This document shows positions 17,795-30,515 of a DNA stretch of 64,000 nt, piece after piece (position 1 is the stretch's first letter; each line of letters starts with the position of its first letter). The stretch is taken from contig FN649752.1 of NCBI GenBank assembly GCA_000310025.1, positions 3,266,566-3,330,565 on the forward strand. Reading direction: 5' to 3'. The notes below the pieces were generated by a model that saw only the letters and a program-made list of their open reading frames with translations, was not told where the DNA came from and did not search any database. The position numbers were made by a program, and so were the translations under genes. The DNA is from Ectocarpus siliculosus. Lineage: Eukaryota > Sar > Phaeophyceae > Ectocarpales > Ectocarpaceae.

Positions 17795-18110
17795 TCTATT
17801 GTATAGGATTTAATATTGTATACTTAAACCTCATTTTCTTAATTATATGAGATTCAGTATGGAATACTATAAACCCCGGTAATTGGGTTTTAGAAGGCGA
17901 TACAAAAGCCTATAGGATACAGTACGGTCATACCTGAACCTTAAACCCACGTATAATATGTTTTTTCGTACGCGATACTGAAGCCTACTCCTTCACACTT
18001 AAGCCTACACAATAAAAGAGTGTTGTATGGGTTTTAGAATGGGACACGAAAGCCTATGCATTGAGAGTATATTGGTTTTACTATGGACACACTAAATCCT
18101 ATACAGTAGA
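17795..18110. mobile_element. AT-rich MITE with 18-bp terminal inverted repeats
   Basis: The left end (17795-17812) reads TCTATTGTATAGGATTTA; the reverse complement of the right end (18093-18110) reads TCTACTGTATAGGATTTA, 17 of 18 identical. The interior is AT-rich against GC-rich surroundings and contains diverged internal repeats (GGGTTTTAGAA ... AAAGCCTAT at about 17885 and again at about 18029). There is no open frame of note. No clear target-site duplication is visible. Confidence 0.7.
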
Positions 18111-21100
18111 CTGCTGCAAGTGAGCCGCGCACAGTGGCTATCCTGCGTGTCAATCTTGGTCCGCATGGAGGGCCCCTTGCCCCCTCGCGTTCTACAGCAC
18201 AGCACCGAAGCAGCACCATTAATCGATGGCATTCTGCGCTACTGTATCTCCGCCTTCTCTCCCCCCCTCTGTCGCTCTCTCTCGCACCGGGTCCACGGTT
18301 GGTTACGCACTGAGGGTTGCGTACCCGCCATCGGTCTTTTTTGGGTCTTTGACCGGTACAATAGTGCTGGTAAGGACATCCGCCCCAGACAGATAAGGCC
18401 TTGTTGAAACAGCAGTGTGTGCATGACGCTCTGCCCACGGCTGATGAACGCGCGTGTGTTAGGTGAGCTATCTTTTTTTCTTTCTGTTGGAATCTCGACG
18501 TGGTTTTCTCCGTTACAGTAGGCGAAGGCATGGCCAAGGTCTTTCCCACACTAAACCACCCGGAGCCTGCTTCTGAGAGAAGTAATATAAGGGTTATACG
18601 TCTCCAACTTCAACAGGTGTGACCGGATGGAGCTGGGGGTTTACCGTTTCCGGCCGGCTTCGAACACGAGATCCTGTTGAAGACAATGTGAGTGCGTTGC
18701 TTTTAGCAATACGATTGATAACAAACATGCTGAAACATCATGTCCAAGGTATGTTGCTGGGGTAGGTCGACGTATGGAGCACCACCACGGTGAGTGCAAC
18801 ATGCGCTCAAGAGTCATATACGGTAGTCAAGTAGCCTTGGTACACCGTTGGTTCTGCTGCAGTTCTTGTGCATGTGCTGGAGCAGAAACGGGAACGGACG
18901 GGGTTTGGTTTGTAGCGTATTTCCATTATCCGTTGTAAATCCTGCCTTGTTGAGTTTGTGATCCTCTTCTCCGGACTGCCGTGTGGGTCGGCAGCTTTTA
19001 TCGACGAGTCCCATCAAGTTTGTGACATACAGCAGCAGAACCTTTGTATTTTTGTTTCAATGACCTTCTCTCCACTTCAATAAAAATATTGTGTATCACG
19101 CTGTTCCCGAGCAACAACTTGCAACAATTTGCGGGCGCCGTAGGAGTGCCGCTGGCGCCAGCGACATGGACTCTGTAGCGACGTGCAGAGCTTTCTTTAC
19201 CCCTTATTTCCTGGGGGTTTCTCCACCCGCTTGCTGTCTTGCCGTGATGGTACGCCCCTTACCAAGTTACATACCGCTGCATTTGATGACAGTTAGTGGC
19301 TGAATCGTTGCGATAACTCCTTCCTACTGTAGTAATTTTATCGACCTTGAGCCAGCGCAAACTAATCGGTGTGTTTGTAGCTGAAGCGGCGACCATGGGC
19401 CCCTACTTCTGAACGTCAGGGTGTTAAGTGTCGTTTCAGGCGCGACGTACGATCTCCAATAAGCCCCTGAGATGAACGCGTGAGCTCAATCACGCTGGTC
19501 CACTACCGTTACATAAGTTCTAGAAGCGCAGAAGCCCCAACTGGTTCGGGGCGAAAGAACCGATCGGCTAATGCTTACAAGGAGGTTCCGCACTTGGATT
19601 TTAGCGAACCCTCTTTCCGTACACTGATCATGCACTTGAAGTCCTGAGGAACCATGTTTCAGTTTCTTCCCAGAGCAGGATCAACGGGCGAAGATGCGTC
19701 TGCTGCGTTTCACATTGGGTAACCTTTGGGACACCCGTCATTCGCAGGTCCGTGTCATCCGCCACCAGAGCTTCGTTATCTGGGCTCTTTGCTGTGGGAC
19801 GGCGGTTGTGGGCACGATGGAGGCCATGGTGGCGTCTTACGTCAGACCGTGGTGGCTTCAGATCATGGCGAACGCGGGATTCACTCTCCTTGCCTTCGTC
19901 GTTGGGTGCGGGGTCTTCGGCCATTCACATGAATGGGTTTTGCGAGATCCCAACCTTGAGAAACCCCTGTTTCTGCTCGATGTTTGCGTGGTTAGCTGAC
20001 GATGGAAGTGCTCGAAACTACGGTGTCAGCGGTATGGTATTGTCATGTTAATTTTTTTCTTGTTATGTTTGTCTTTTACCGTCTATTAAGTAATTCCGTG
20101 AGCATGCGGCGGTTTTCGCCGCGTTTTTGTTTGTGGTCCACGATGATCCAAAGAGATATTATGATGGACGAAGTTGGTGTGAAAGGGTGCATGCCCTGGT
20201 GTGCGCGTGGTTTATGTTGCCCAGACCCCGCTCTATATTTGGTTGCAGCGCGGCTGTGGGAGCTCACAGGAGGTCCGTGTGGAATAGGTTGTATGGTGCA
20301 ACGGGTGCATGTGCATTTATTTATTTTTGTCTTCCTTAAAAATTCAGCGCTTACAGCATTTGTACGGTTTATTTACTTCAACCCGTGGTCACACGTACAT
20401 GTATTGCATGAAGACAAAACAGGATGCAAGAATAGCATGGTACGCAAATGTAATTTGTTTTCTCGTTCCATCTCTCTTGGGCGCAACAACTTTCAGTATG
20501 TGTTTGACGCACAAGCCGGTGTCACACGAATGGGTTTCTCACCCTTTCCTCCTGCGGTTCCTGCCTTCAATTTATAGCTCGAGAAGAGTTCAGCGGTCCC
20601 TTCCCTCTCTATTGCGTTTACTCACGATTCTGTGCTTAACTTCGTGAATTGCGAATGTTTCACTTTTCCTCACTTGCGTAATTTGACTAGGAGTTGGGGT
20701 TTTCACGCGAAGGTAGCCTTCCACCAATCTTCTAAGGTAGCCGTCTGGCGAGTACGTACTAGGATTGATGGAAGGTTCAATGTGTCTGAGGTGTATCAAC
20801 TGTACAATTTAGTCAAGAAGACATATATGGAGTACTCTCTACAGTAGCTTGAACTGCACTCTATTGTGGAGATCACCTTCCCTATTGCCTGTCTGTCGAA
20901 GATGACTTTTTGAATTGCCGTCGACGAAGACATGTCTGCCTCTAGACGGAAGATATGAACACGGATGGATTCGATTCCCGCCGACTACCGTATGTTTCTT
21001 ACTGGATTGTTTTCAACAATTTGTTGAACACAGGGTCAAGCGCAACACATGCCCTACTTACCACTTTCCATTTTCGAGTGCGTCAAGTTACAGATCGTGG

Positions 21101-21420
21101 CCCCGTCGGCAAAGGTGTGCACCAGATCGCCGACAAACGCATCGATTGGTTCCAAAAACAACGGAAAGTCTCCTCCTGCCCTGCTGTTGTAGACTGACTG
21201 GTTTGCATCTGCTTCTAAAAAATGTATCCAAAACAAGCTTTATTTACAAATAAACCGCCTCCAACAACCCATCAACTGCTTGCTTTGAGTCCAAACTCTG
21301 AGCAACCAATACACTCAGAGCGGCACCCCACATTCGTACAGTGGCAAAAGGCCAAGTTCAGCGTTCCGCACACTACACCGGTTACAACAACGTTCAAGAC
21401 CTACTGGCGAGCCCGACAAT

Positions 21421-22968
21421 TTACTTGCGTGGGGCTTCCTGCTCTGTGAGTGTCTCGCTATTGCTGAGCCGCTCGATCAAGGCTAGCTGTTCGCTCTCAA
21501 TCCTCAAAAGAGACTGGTACTGAAGGTTCTGACGATCCAGCTCCAGCATCTTTTCCTTAAGCATTGTCTGGAGAGAAGCTTTTTGTCGCAGGCGGTACTC
21601 TAGCTCCCCCTCGACCTGGCAAGCAAACGAGGGTTGTAGAAGGGGGTCATTCAGGGGGGGGGGTGTACCGTGACTCAGTTGGTAACCTTGCAAACTTTCT
21701 GAATCTAGGGTGTGGTTTTGAATCTCTCAGAACTGACGAAGCCCGAAGTTTAGCAGTGGCAAGCGCACAATAGGTCGTGAGAAAGCGAATAAAGAGGGGA
21801 GGGCGGCTGAACCCTTTTCGCGTTAAAAGTTGAAGGTCGGTACCACAGGTGGTGGAGGGAAAAATCCTGTGTTTTGCCTCCCTCCTGGTTGACCCCAGCC
21901 GGTGCGTCAAACGTGTGTCCCGAAGGTGTAAACTGGGAACCGACGGAAACACGTAACATGCATGCGTGCCGTATCAAGTACTTTCCGGCCAAATACCCGA
22001 ATAACCTCTAAAAAGAAACGGAAAAATAAAATAGAAGTACGACGGGAGAAAACAACTGTGACCTGTGTCGCTAGTCTAGACTGCTGTAGGCCATGGTTTT
22101 GATTTCCACAGGCTGTCGCTGCATTGGTAAAGGCAGCCGTCGACCTCTTTTTTCCCACTGAGTCTGTGAGATTGTAGTCTGGGATACGCCCTGCGTGGCT
22201 ACCCTTGGGAAATATCGGTATAGACTATAGAGATACGCATAGTATCATAGTATAGAAGTACACGTATCACACCCTACCGAACCGCACATGTACGTGAGTA
22301 TGCATATCAGACTACAGCCAACGACGATCCCCTCGCAAGATTCACCCATGGTCGAGACAAATGAGTGTGTTCCCAGTCGGAGTTTGTTCGAAAATCCACT
22401 CTCTGCGCATGTCGCGTGCATGTGAGCTATGCGGCACTTTGAACTGCAGATCTTGGACCCTGGTGCTCAATTTAGCTACCTGTGGTCCTGCGCTGTAAAT
22501 GGGGGCTTCCGCGAAATGGCGTTCGCTATTCTTTTTCTTCATATGCACACAACATGCAGAGCACAGAGCACAGAGCTCCCGCACCACGCACCACACAACA
22601 ATGCAGTCAAGGTTCTCCGGTGTCGGGGTCTCCAGAAAAAAAAATCGAACAAAGGGCAAACCGAGGGTAAAGCCCAGGGACCGCTACCGAATTGCACTGG
22701 GATAGAATGAGTTTCACACAAGCAGCAAGGAGTCTCATACCTTATTTCGTTGCCCAATAGCTCGTAGCTTTTCCTTGTCGATTCGTGCTGCATTCTCGTG
22801 CAAGACCTCCACGATGGTGTGGACTGAGGCATTGAATTCTCGGATCTTGTCGACAAATCCCCGGCATTCTTCTTCTAGCATCTCGGAGTGCTTGAACTGT
22901 TCTGGATCCAGAACACGAATGCGGCACTCTTCATCGAAGGATATCTGTACGCCGTTGTCTTCGTTCAT
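21421..22968 (-). CDS. IFT20: Intraflagellar transport protein 20
   Basis: Small coiled-coil subunit of the IFT-B complex. In studied organisms IFT20 also helps sort ciliary membrane proteins from the Golgi. Two exons, 22741-22968 and 21421-21615, join in phase 0 to give 140 residues (human protein 132). The order of conserved segments matches: RVLDPE near residue 20, EEECRGFVDKI, HENAARIDKEKLRAIGQRNK at the splice, then KEKMLELDRQNLQYQSLLRI and IESEQLALIERL. The chosen ATG puts RVLDPE at the same distance from the start as in human IFT20; an in-frame ATG lies 26 codons upstream. The 1.1-kb intron contains no recognised gene. Presence of IFT20 implies a flagellated life stage. It is head-to-head with the FAD oxidoreductase. 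Confidence 0.93.
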
Positions 22969-23406
22969 CGCGTTCTCCTTGGTGTGTCTGGACACTGGAC
23001 ACCCAAAGCTCGAGGATTCTCCCACGCAATCGACAGTTTCATGCACCGATCTTCACTTAGCCCCCTCTGCGCAGAGTGGATCTTCAATCAGAATCGAGAG
23101 ACGTCAGGAAACTCAATACTAAGACGAGAATACGTGTTGCCGCAGCTCTCTCCCCACTCTTCACGTACATAGGCCGGGAGACGAGAACTGCGATTGTAGT
23201 CAATCCTCGAAAGCCGGGGATGGGAAACGATTGCCCCCGGGTTTCCAGCTATGAAATTCTGGTTCTCTGCGAACCAGGCGCAAGAAACCAGACCGCGAAC
23301 CGCGAACCGCGAAACGTCGCACGTTGTTGTATTGCTGTGTACTGCTGTTGCTGGATGCTGGACTACTTCGGATGGCCCCGGTATCTCTCGTGCAGGTAGT
23401 GTGTCC
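22969..23406. promoter_or_regulatory. Divergent promoter region, IFT20 / FAD oxidoreductase
   Basis: These 438 bp lie between opposed start codons at 22968 and 23407. A short tandem CCGCGAACCGCGAACCGCGA occurs at about 23292. No TATA box or known IFT promoter element (X-box type) was recognised. Confidence 0.5.
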
Positions 23407-26400
23407 ATGAGTGCCCACGGTCGACGTCGATCCTCCGCCCTTGCGGCTCAAGTTTTGGAGGCGATCCGAGAAACAGACGAAGAAATTTTCGAGGAAATCC
23501 TGCAGTATGATCTCGTCGCGCTGGGAGGAGGGGTGGCTGCTGGATATTGGGGAGAGGTGAGAGTGTTGAACGCGATTGTGTAGTAAGTTGACAGGGGACG
23601 GCTACCTGCTGTGTGTAACTGCTGTACTAGGTCTTCCTCGCGACTGTAGGTAAATACGTGATTGCTCTACATTCTTTGCTACAGAGGCACAATCCGCTGC
23701 AGTCTGCTTCGTACTCCATATTTTATTACCGCACCACATATTTTTTCAAAACGGGGGGGACGGGGACGCAGCATCCCCGGCTCAAAAAGGTCTGAAAATA
23801 ATGTGAAAATTTCCTCGATGTACGTTCGGCCTGGGCGTTTTGAAATAGACCAATAGTCTAGAAAAAAAAAATAGTGACCAATGTGTTGCCGGGGTTCAAC
23901 TGGTGAATTCGAAAAACGCGTTGAGCGGGGATGGGCAGAAAAAATCCCTCAAGTACATTGATTGTGCGATTGAGCTAAACTCCAGGCTAGGTTTTTTTTT
24001 GGCGAGGGGAACACCAAGCCGTTGCCAGATTTTTTATACCCACTTCTCTACGCACAGGGCTGCAGCTATCTAAAACACCCCAACAACCCGGAATGTTGGG
24101 AAAATGAATAAAATTTGTCCTTGCTTGCAACGCACAGGCCATCGCAGGTTCTCTTGGTGAGAACGATTATACAGCTGCAATCGTGAGTGGAGACCCTGCT
24201 GGCTTTGCTCCGTTCGAAAGGTATCATTTGTGATTTGTCCCCCCGCCCAACCTTACCCCCTTTTGTCACCCCCCTAGGAAATGTAGTGAGTTCTTGTCAT
24301 GGCCCCGGGCAAAAATGAAAGTGGATGTTGCCACCCTTCTTTCGTGACATTCACACCCCCTCCCGGGGCATTCCGATATTTTTCGCACAGATCCCCGCCT
24401 CTTGCGTAGTTCTGGTGTTTCCAGAGTTTACAGTTTCTGACAGAAACAAATCTCCCCCGGGACCCAATGCAAGGAATATTTCAGCAAGTATAGAAACAGA
24501 AAATTGCGGGTAGACCTTGGCGCCAAAACTCTCTTGTCCTTGAGAACAAAGGGTTGTCTGAGGGTGATGCCAAAACCATGCGGGCAACGACTTGTTGGTA
24601 GGGGACGTACTATTGGCGAACCTTCGAACACGATGCGCGTCCGCGGATTCGACACCATGCCTTTCTATACACAGGCCGGCACTGTCCAAGACATGCCTTA
24701 ATCCGGGGGCGAAGGGTTCGCGAGATTTTTCCTGCAGCTCCTCCTCTGATTTCCCCTTCGTCTGCCAGGGGTCTGGCGGCGAGGCCCACGACCCGGAGTG
24801 GTACAAGACTAATGTGAGTAGGGAAACGATGGAGCATCGGGGAGACCGTTGGCGCTCACAGTTCTGCCTTCTATGATGGTTGCTGCTGGAACAGCTACGC
24901 GGCTATACGACCGGCGCTCTTCGCATAGCAATACGCCAAAGAACTTCAACTTCGCCGTAAATTTGTACCACTTGGTTGGTGCTTAGTCTCATGTCGTGCC
25001 CATACTCTGACCAGCGCAGGCGTGTCTCGCATGACGATCCTTGCCCTTGACCGCAGGGCATCACCATCTTGTCCAGGTGTCAGGCAGTTTCCGTTGATCT
25101 GGACCAAAAGTTTCTGAAAGTCAAGAGAGTCACCGCCAGCAACGGTGAACTCGTCTTCGGGGATACAATCAAGGTATGTGTTGGTTCCAAGGCATCACAC
25201 TGGGCTTCGCGATAGGTTCCGATTGTGCCAACTTAGATGACAGCTGTCTACTTCTTTTATTGTTCACAAGTGTATTTTGCCCTCCAATGGGTGTGGTCAG
25301 TCATCTGCAGCATTGCGTGGCCCACACATTGTCTCTCAGGCTTCTCAACTATTGTATGCGTGCGGATTCGACGGAATATGTGCGATTGCTGTGTCCGATT
25401 GAATGTTGGCTTCGTTCATTCACCCTTGCATGCCGAGGATGGTCATTTTTCATTTTCTTCTTGCCTGTGACAGCAAACACACAAAGGCGTCTGTGACTAC
25501 GTTGACCTAGTTCTAACGCATTGGATCCTTGAAGGAATCGAACCCTCTGGAAGGATAGAAACGAACAGATAGACGATCAAGAAGATACCGCCTTCCAACA
25601 CCCTAAACTGCCGGTCCTGCAGGTGGTGTACGGGCGATTGTTGATCGCTACTGGGGCAAGACCTCGGAAGATCGCCGACGAAATCAAATCGCTGGACAAC
25701 ATCTCAAAAGGCTTGCAGGTAGGCCTTCAAATCACGTGCTGGTAGCTTCCGGCAGGTACAAGGTTAGGCGATGCAGTAGAAGATAAAAACCTCATACCTT
25801 GGAGGGTATCCGATACTCGTCACGTGGTGTTTTTTTCAACTCAAGCATTCAAATTCAGCCGACCTGGCGGATTGCCTTCGCTTTAACAAAACAAAGGCAA
25901 AGTCCGTCGTGTGTCAATGGTCCTGAAACACCCAACCCCTCAGGGAAGTTGCTGCTGCACTCGCCATCCCGACGTCGATGGGTCCCCGCTGGCGTGTACT
26001 TTTCCTGACCGGTTCGGCTTTGGGTCGGTCCATTACTTACGCGACTTCGGAGATACCGTGAAGCTCGTCCATGCTATGGGCAGAGTTGAGGCGGACGGGC
26101 AGGTAGGCTAGATGATGCGGTTGTACGTGAACGAATCCATTCTGGTTTGAGTTTTGTCGGGTAGGTAATGGAAGATTAGACGCCTTGTCCTCCCTTAACA
26201 TGGGCCTGGTGTAACTCATGTATAACGTGTTTTGCAGCGTAGAAATCGAAGAATGCACCAGCAAAAAACATGGTGCGTCTGGCAAAACACTGCGCAGCAG
26301 AGAGCAGCTGACTTGATGGCGCTTTCCTGTTTCGTATCAACTTTTAAAAGTGCTTGATGGTGATGCAATGTTCTTGCTTGTTTTACGACGTGATGGCGCA

Positions 26401-29400
26401 CAGGACACCTGCAAGGAACCTGTGGTCTTGATCGGCGGTGGCTTCATATCTTGTGAAGTTGCTGCCGCTGTTGCAACACATTGCCCTGGCATGCAGCTGG
26501 TCATGGTGATGCCTGGGGAGGACGTTATGTCAAGTTCTGGATTCGGCAAAGAAGTGTGCCATTTCTACGAAAAACAACTTGCGAGGGTAAGCACCAGGCA
26601 TTTTTGAACTTGGCCTTCCCGTGACACTTTATCCGCTACCTGCTTTGCCCATCTGACCGCCGTGAGCTCGTTGGTTGGCGAGCTGCCGCATCTTGCCTGT
26701 CCGCCAATCAATGTGGTCACTGCTCACCCCCCTCACACCCTCCACTCTCCGTGGTTCTCCAAGGTGGGTGTTGCATTCGCCAAGGGCTATCGCGTCAACC
26801 GCCTCTGGGGCATTGAAGAAGAAGGGTGCTTTCCTACTTTGGAGCGGTCGCTGCAGGGGTCTTCCATGAAGAAAACGTTCCCGCGGACGTTCGGCCCGGC
26901 CGACCCGCACTTCACAGACTGTCGAGGGGTCGTGCTCTCGAACACACAGACTGGCGAGAAGGTGAGAGCTCGGGGCCTCTGAGGATGATCTCCGCATTCC
27001 CAGGTCGGTCAAGGGTTTGAAGTGCAGCCTACGCAACAAGACGGGACGTGAGGTGTACTCTGCCTACGGTCTCGATGTGATGCACGAGGGTTCTTGTGAC
27101 ACACCAAGTACTAACGCCATAGCATGCATAGTGTTCTTGAAGGTTAATGATATTGGTGGTGTGCAAGGAGGAGAACAGAAAGCACCTGTCTGTTTGCGGA
27201 GAGGCTTCTACGCCAAGGTTGAAGGTGTAGGATGTGTGCATAGCTATACGCCAAAAAACGTTCATCAACTGCTTACACTCCGTTCGCCGAAGCTATTCAC
27301 TCCCAAGGCGTAAGTTGACTCCAAATAGCCGGCACGCACAACGCCGACAGCAACTCAAGTTGTTCAACGTTCAGCTAGCAAGTGCCATTCGTGTTTGTTT
27401 AGTGCTTCGTGCTAGAGCCATCCAGCAAGACACTTCATGCACTGATGTAGCCGCCACGTGCCTCGTTCCGAGCCCGACATGAACCGCTGCCCCGAACAGG
27501 TCTGGCTGTTAGCGCGCTTCGTCGTGGTAGGGATAGGGTCCGTCCCCAACTCCGACCTGTTTCTCAAGTCGCTCGTCTTGTCAGAGGATGGCGGCATCAT
27601 AACCGACTCGTACTTGCGCACCAGCCATCCTTCCGGCGACGTGTTCGCCGCGGGAGACGTTGCTTGCGTACCGGTAACTCTTGGGGGAAACGGCGACACA
27701 AGCTTCATGGCGATAGCCAATCGATCAGAGCACGTCAAAGCTGCGAGGGACATGGGGACGTTTGTTGCTGGCATGATGCTGGGCGGTGACGATTCTGGCG
27801 AATCGTACAACCCTGTTCCACATATGTATTCAAGGTCGGGTCTCGCAACCGGTGAAGTTGATTCTTGCGATTAATGCGGCATGCTTGGTAGAAGCCTGGT
27901 GTTGCAACCGTGAAAGGCTTGGTTTTTGCAGGTAAAAAGATAGACATAACAAAGGCAAAAGGAGGCGTTCAAAACATAACATAACTGCAACTTTTCTGTT
28001 TTCCGACATTGCACGCACGTGTGGTGCACAAATACTCTTCCCTACAGGCTGCCGAAAGATGGATGGCATTGCTTCAACAAACACGTCAGGCTGGATTCGT
28101 CTGATATTGTACGTCACCTATTGTACAGGTTCTTGGACATATCATGGAAATTTTACGGTTTCGCGAGGGGAGAAGTGTGCGTGCTCGGCATGGAAACCTT
28201 CCCGATGACAAGGACATTCGGAGCTTTCTGGCTGCATGGCGGGAAGATTGTTGGTGCTTTTCTTGAGGTGGGGTTGATACGATGCGCTATGTATGCTACC
28301 AACAGGTGCTTGTCGTCCTGTTTTCCTCGAACATTGGCGTTCCATGCTACGTTCAATTTGTTTCTCCCTTGGCTAGTGGTAGACTATCGCATGAAGTGCC
28401 AGTATGTCCCTGCTCTGCAGGGGTTGGGCCGTCGAAGAGCCCCGAGCAACGTGGACCTGAGAAAAGCCAAACCAACACCCCCTCAGACTCTCGTGCTGAC
28501 AAGAGCTTCGTGTAGAAATCACGACTTCATCGCCAGATTCCGTGGGTCGGGACTACACCACTCGAGATGTTACCTGAACCGAGCAAACGACAGATGCGAT
28601 ACGAAGTGGAGGGTGACCTGACCTCCTCGCACCCCCTTTAGTTGGCGATGTGTGGCCAGTTCGTCGGGAGGTGTTCCTCGGGTAAAGTCCTGGGCTGGCC
28701 CTCTCAACTCGTCAACGCAGAATATGTCGGACATTCAAGTTCACGGTACGTCGCTACTTGATGCTTCGTCTCTATCGTGATTTCTGTTGCGCACAGGAAG
28801 ACCCATCGTCTGGAGTGGACCACTCTGCGATATTGGAACGAATGGCAAGAGAGCGGCCTGCAGTGCTGAGCATAAAACGCCTGAGGAAGGTGAAAGAAAT
28901 TGTGTTGATATATTCATGAGCGTTGGGCATGCTTGGCATCGACATCCGACTCCTCCGGAGATGCGCTGCACCGAAGGAGCGGGGGCATGCTGCGGGGTGC
29001 GTTTGAAGAAATTCATTTCAGAAGTTGCAGTCGGTGTTAATTCGTCGGGCCTGCAGACTAGTTGGCCAACCATTCAGACTACCTAGGTCGCAACGAGAGT
29101 TGGACCTTGGCCAACACCAAAGAGCGTTGTCGAAGGGTATGATATGATCTTGTCGGATGCGGGGTTTCGCCCAGTGCACCCGCCCAAACAGCTTCCTCAT
29201 ATTGATTCGAGTTTTTAACGCTGCATATTGCAAGCTGCGTTCTTGTGCGGGTGAACGGCACTTATTAAAAATCTCCAGTCTCCTCTCAACGTTCTCCTGG
29301 TATGTACTTGCCACCCAAACGACAACTGTGGCGCCTGTTCTAACAATTTGCTCGTCGTAATACCGCATGCACCCACAGTGTCCTCTTGAAAAACTGTTGG

Positions 29401-29860
29401 ACAATCCTCACTGCCTCGAGCCCCCGAAGCTGGGCGTTGGCGAGTTTCATGCAGATACGGACGAAACGAGCATCGAGGAGGCATTCCGCAAGCGTGCTGG
29501 AGGTGCCAGCACGGTGAGGCGCCACACGGGCGGGGGGAGGGAGAGGGGCCCATTCTGTACTCAGCATTCCGACGAATAGACGGGACGGATGCGAAGTCTT
29601 TGGTTTATTTCGTTCAAGTATGACCGCTTCGGAAACGTGCTTTTGCCTCAGGGCGCTCCTGTTGGTTGTAATTTTGAGCTAACACATCAATCTGCGTGCC
29701 GCCGAAAACACAGGCCAAGAGGGCAGATATGGCCTCCATCATGCAAGAACTTGGCGCAGACTGGGATGAGGACGAGCTGGAAGACGCCCTTAGAGCCTTG
29801 GACCCGTCAGACTCTGGTTCTGTGAACTTTTCTGACTTTGTGGAATGGTGGTCGAACTGA
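23407..29860 (+). CDS. Monodehydroascorbate reductase/AIF-type FAD-NAD(P) oxidoreductase with EF-hand-like C-terminus
   Basis: Two-nucleotide-binding-domain flavoprotein closest to monodehydroascorbate reductases, which regenerate ascorbate with NAD(P)H, or to AIF-like proteins. Exons with good splice sites: 23407-23556, 24138-24220, 24675-24813, 25057-25173, 25623-25718, about 25942-26102, 26404-26586, 26764-26961, about 27500-27834, 28129-28267, about 29377-29515 and about 29711-29860. Landmarks are the FAD site LVALGGGVAAGYW, LLIATGARPRK, the NAD site VVLIGGGFISCEVAA, RFVVVGIGSVPNSDLF, the second FAD motif SGDVFAAGDVACVP and FYGFARGEVCVLG. The last exon encodes DEDELEDALRALD followed by DPSDSGSVNFSDF, an EF-hand-like loop with Asp instead of Glu at position 12. 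Small exons near 27000 and 28300-29370 are not resolved, so residues around them are uncertain. No targeting signal is obvious. It is head-to-head with IFT20. Confidence 0.85.
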
Positions 29861-30480
29861 GACTGCCCGTGACACAACATGGTGGCTACCCTCTGATGTG
29901 CATTTGTAATTTCAAAGAGGGTTTGATTTCACGTGCAAGAGTGGCGAACTGGGGTGATCATACATGCTACGCAGGCAAAGTATCATGTTGTTCGAGAAGG
30001 CTTGTCTCAAAACACTGGACAAACGAAAGAAACGCGGGAGATGGCCTGCTCTGTTAGAAACTGACCCCACTTTCACTGAGATCCAACGGCCGAGCGGGCT
30101 GTATGGCAGACCGAGAACTGGACCGAATCCCGTGGGAGGGGACGGCATAGGGCCCTTGAGGGGTTGGTGGGTGCTCGGTTTTGCAACGATTCGGGAGGTC
30201 GCTCTTTATTGTGCGGCGGTCCCTATGCTTTACAAGTAGGAACCAGAATTTTTCCCTCAGGCGCCCATCGCGTTCATCCTGATGTTTGGCAATATTTCAA
30301 CTCGAACTAGAGAACCCAGAGCCAGTCGACAAGGTCATGTCCCCGTATGACTACGGGAGAGAATGCTGCTCTTTACAACAGTCTGTACAACAGATTAGCA
30401 GCAAGGGGTGGCGTTAAACATGCTAAACGCCACGGAAGAAAGAGTTCGGTCATCGAAATATTTTTGATCGAGCCCGCTGG

Positions 30481-30515
<35 letters not shown>

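Larger units (their letters stand above)
13647..21420. other. 7.8-kb gene-poor, repeat-rich region
   Basis: No exon chain with splice sites and homology could be built on either strand. Open frames reach about 190 codons (20002-20577) but show neither family motifs nor plausible protein composition. The region holds a foldback (14265-14615), a TGACG-rich element (about 14930-15805), a short LINE 3'-tail copy (17238-17330) and an AT-rich MITE (17795-18110). One open frame at 19694-19999 encodes two possible membrane segments but has no recognisable family. From 18120 to 21420 I otherwise see nothing I can name. Confidence 0.6.

Noticed and set aside
19694-19999. 101-codon frame with two hydrophobic stretches
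   Set aside because: All three forward frames are open over the same bases, so openness is not informative. No homology was recognised.
20002-20577. 191-codon open frame on the plus strand with an ATG
   Set aside because: Composition is unlike a protein (runs of Phe/Val/His with scattered Cys), there is no family motif, splice chain or conserved neighbour, and other frames here are also partly open.
21653-21700. G run followed by TGTAC, like the LINE tail
   Set aside because: Similarity stops after GGGTGTAC; the downstream CCGTAGTC and TTTGACCATTGACC blocks are missing.
25500-25575. Possible tRNA on the minus strand, with a perfect T-arm (GAGGG TTCGATT CCTTC)
   Set aside because: No matching 5' acceptor strand, D-arm or anticodon arm could be placed in the 70 nt upstream. 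It lies in an intron of the oxidoreductase.
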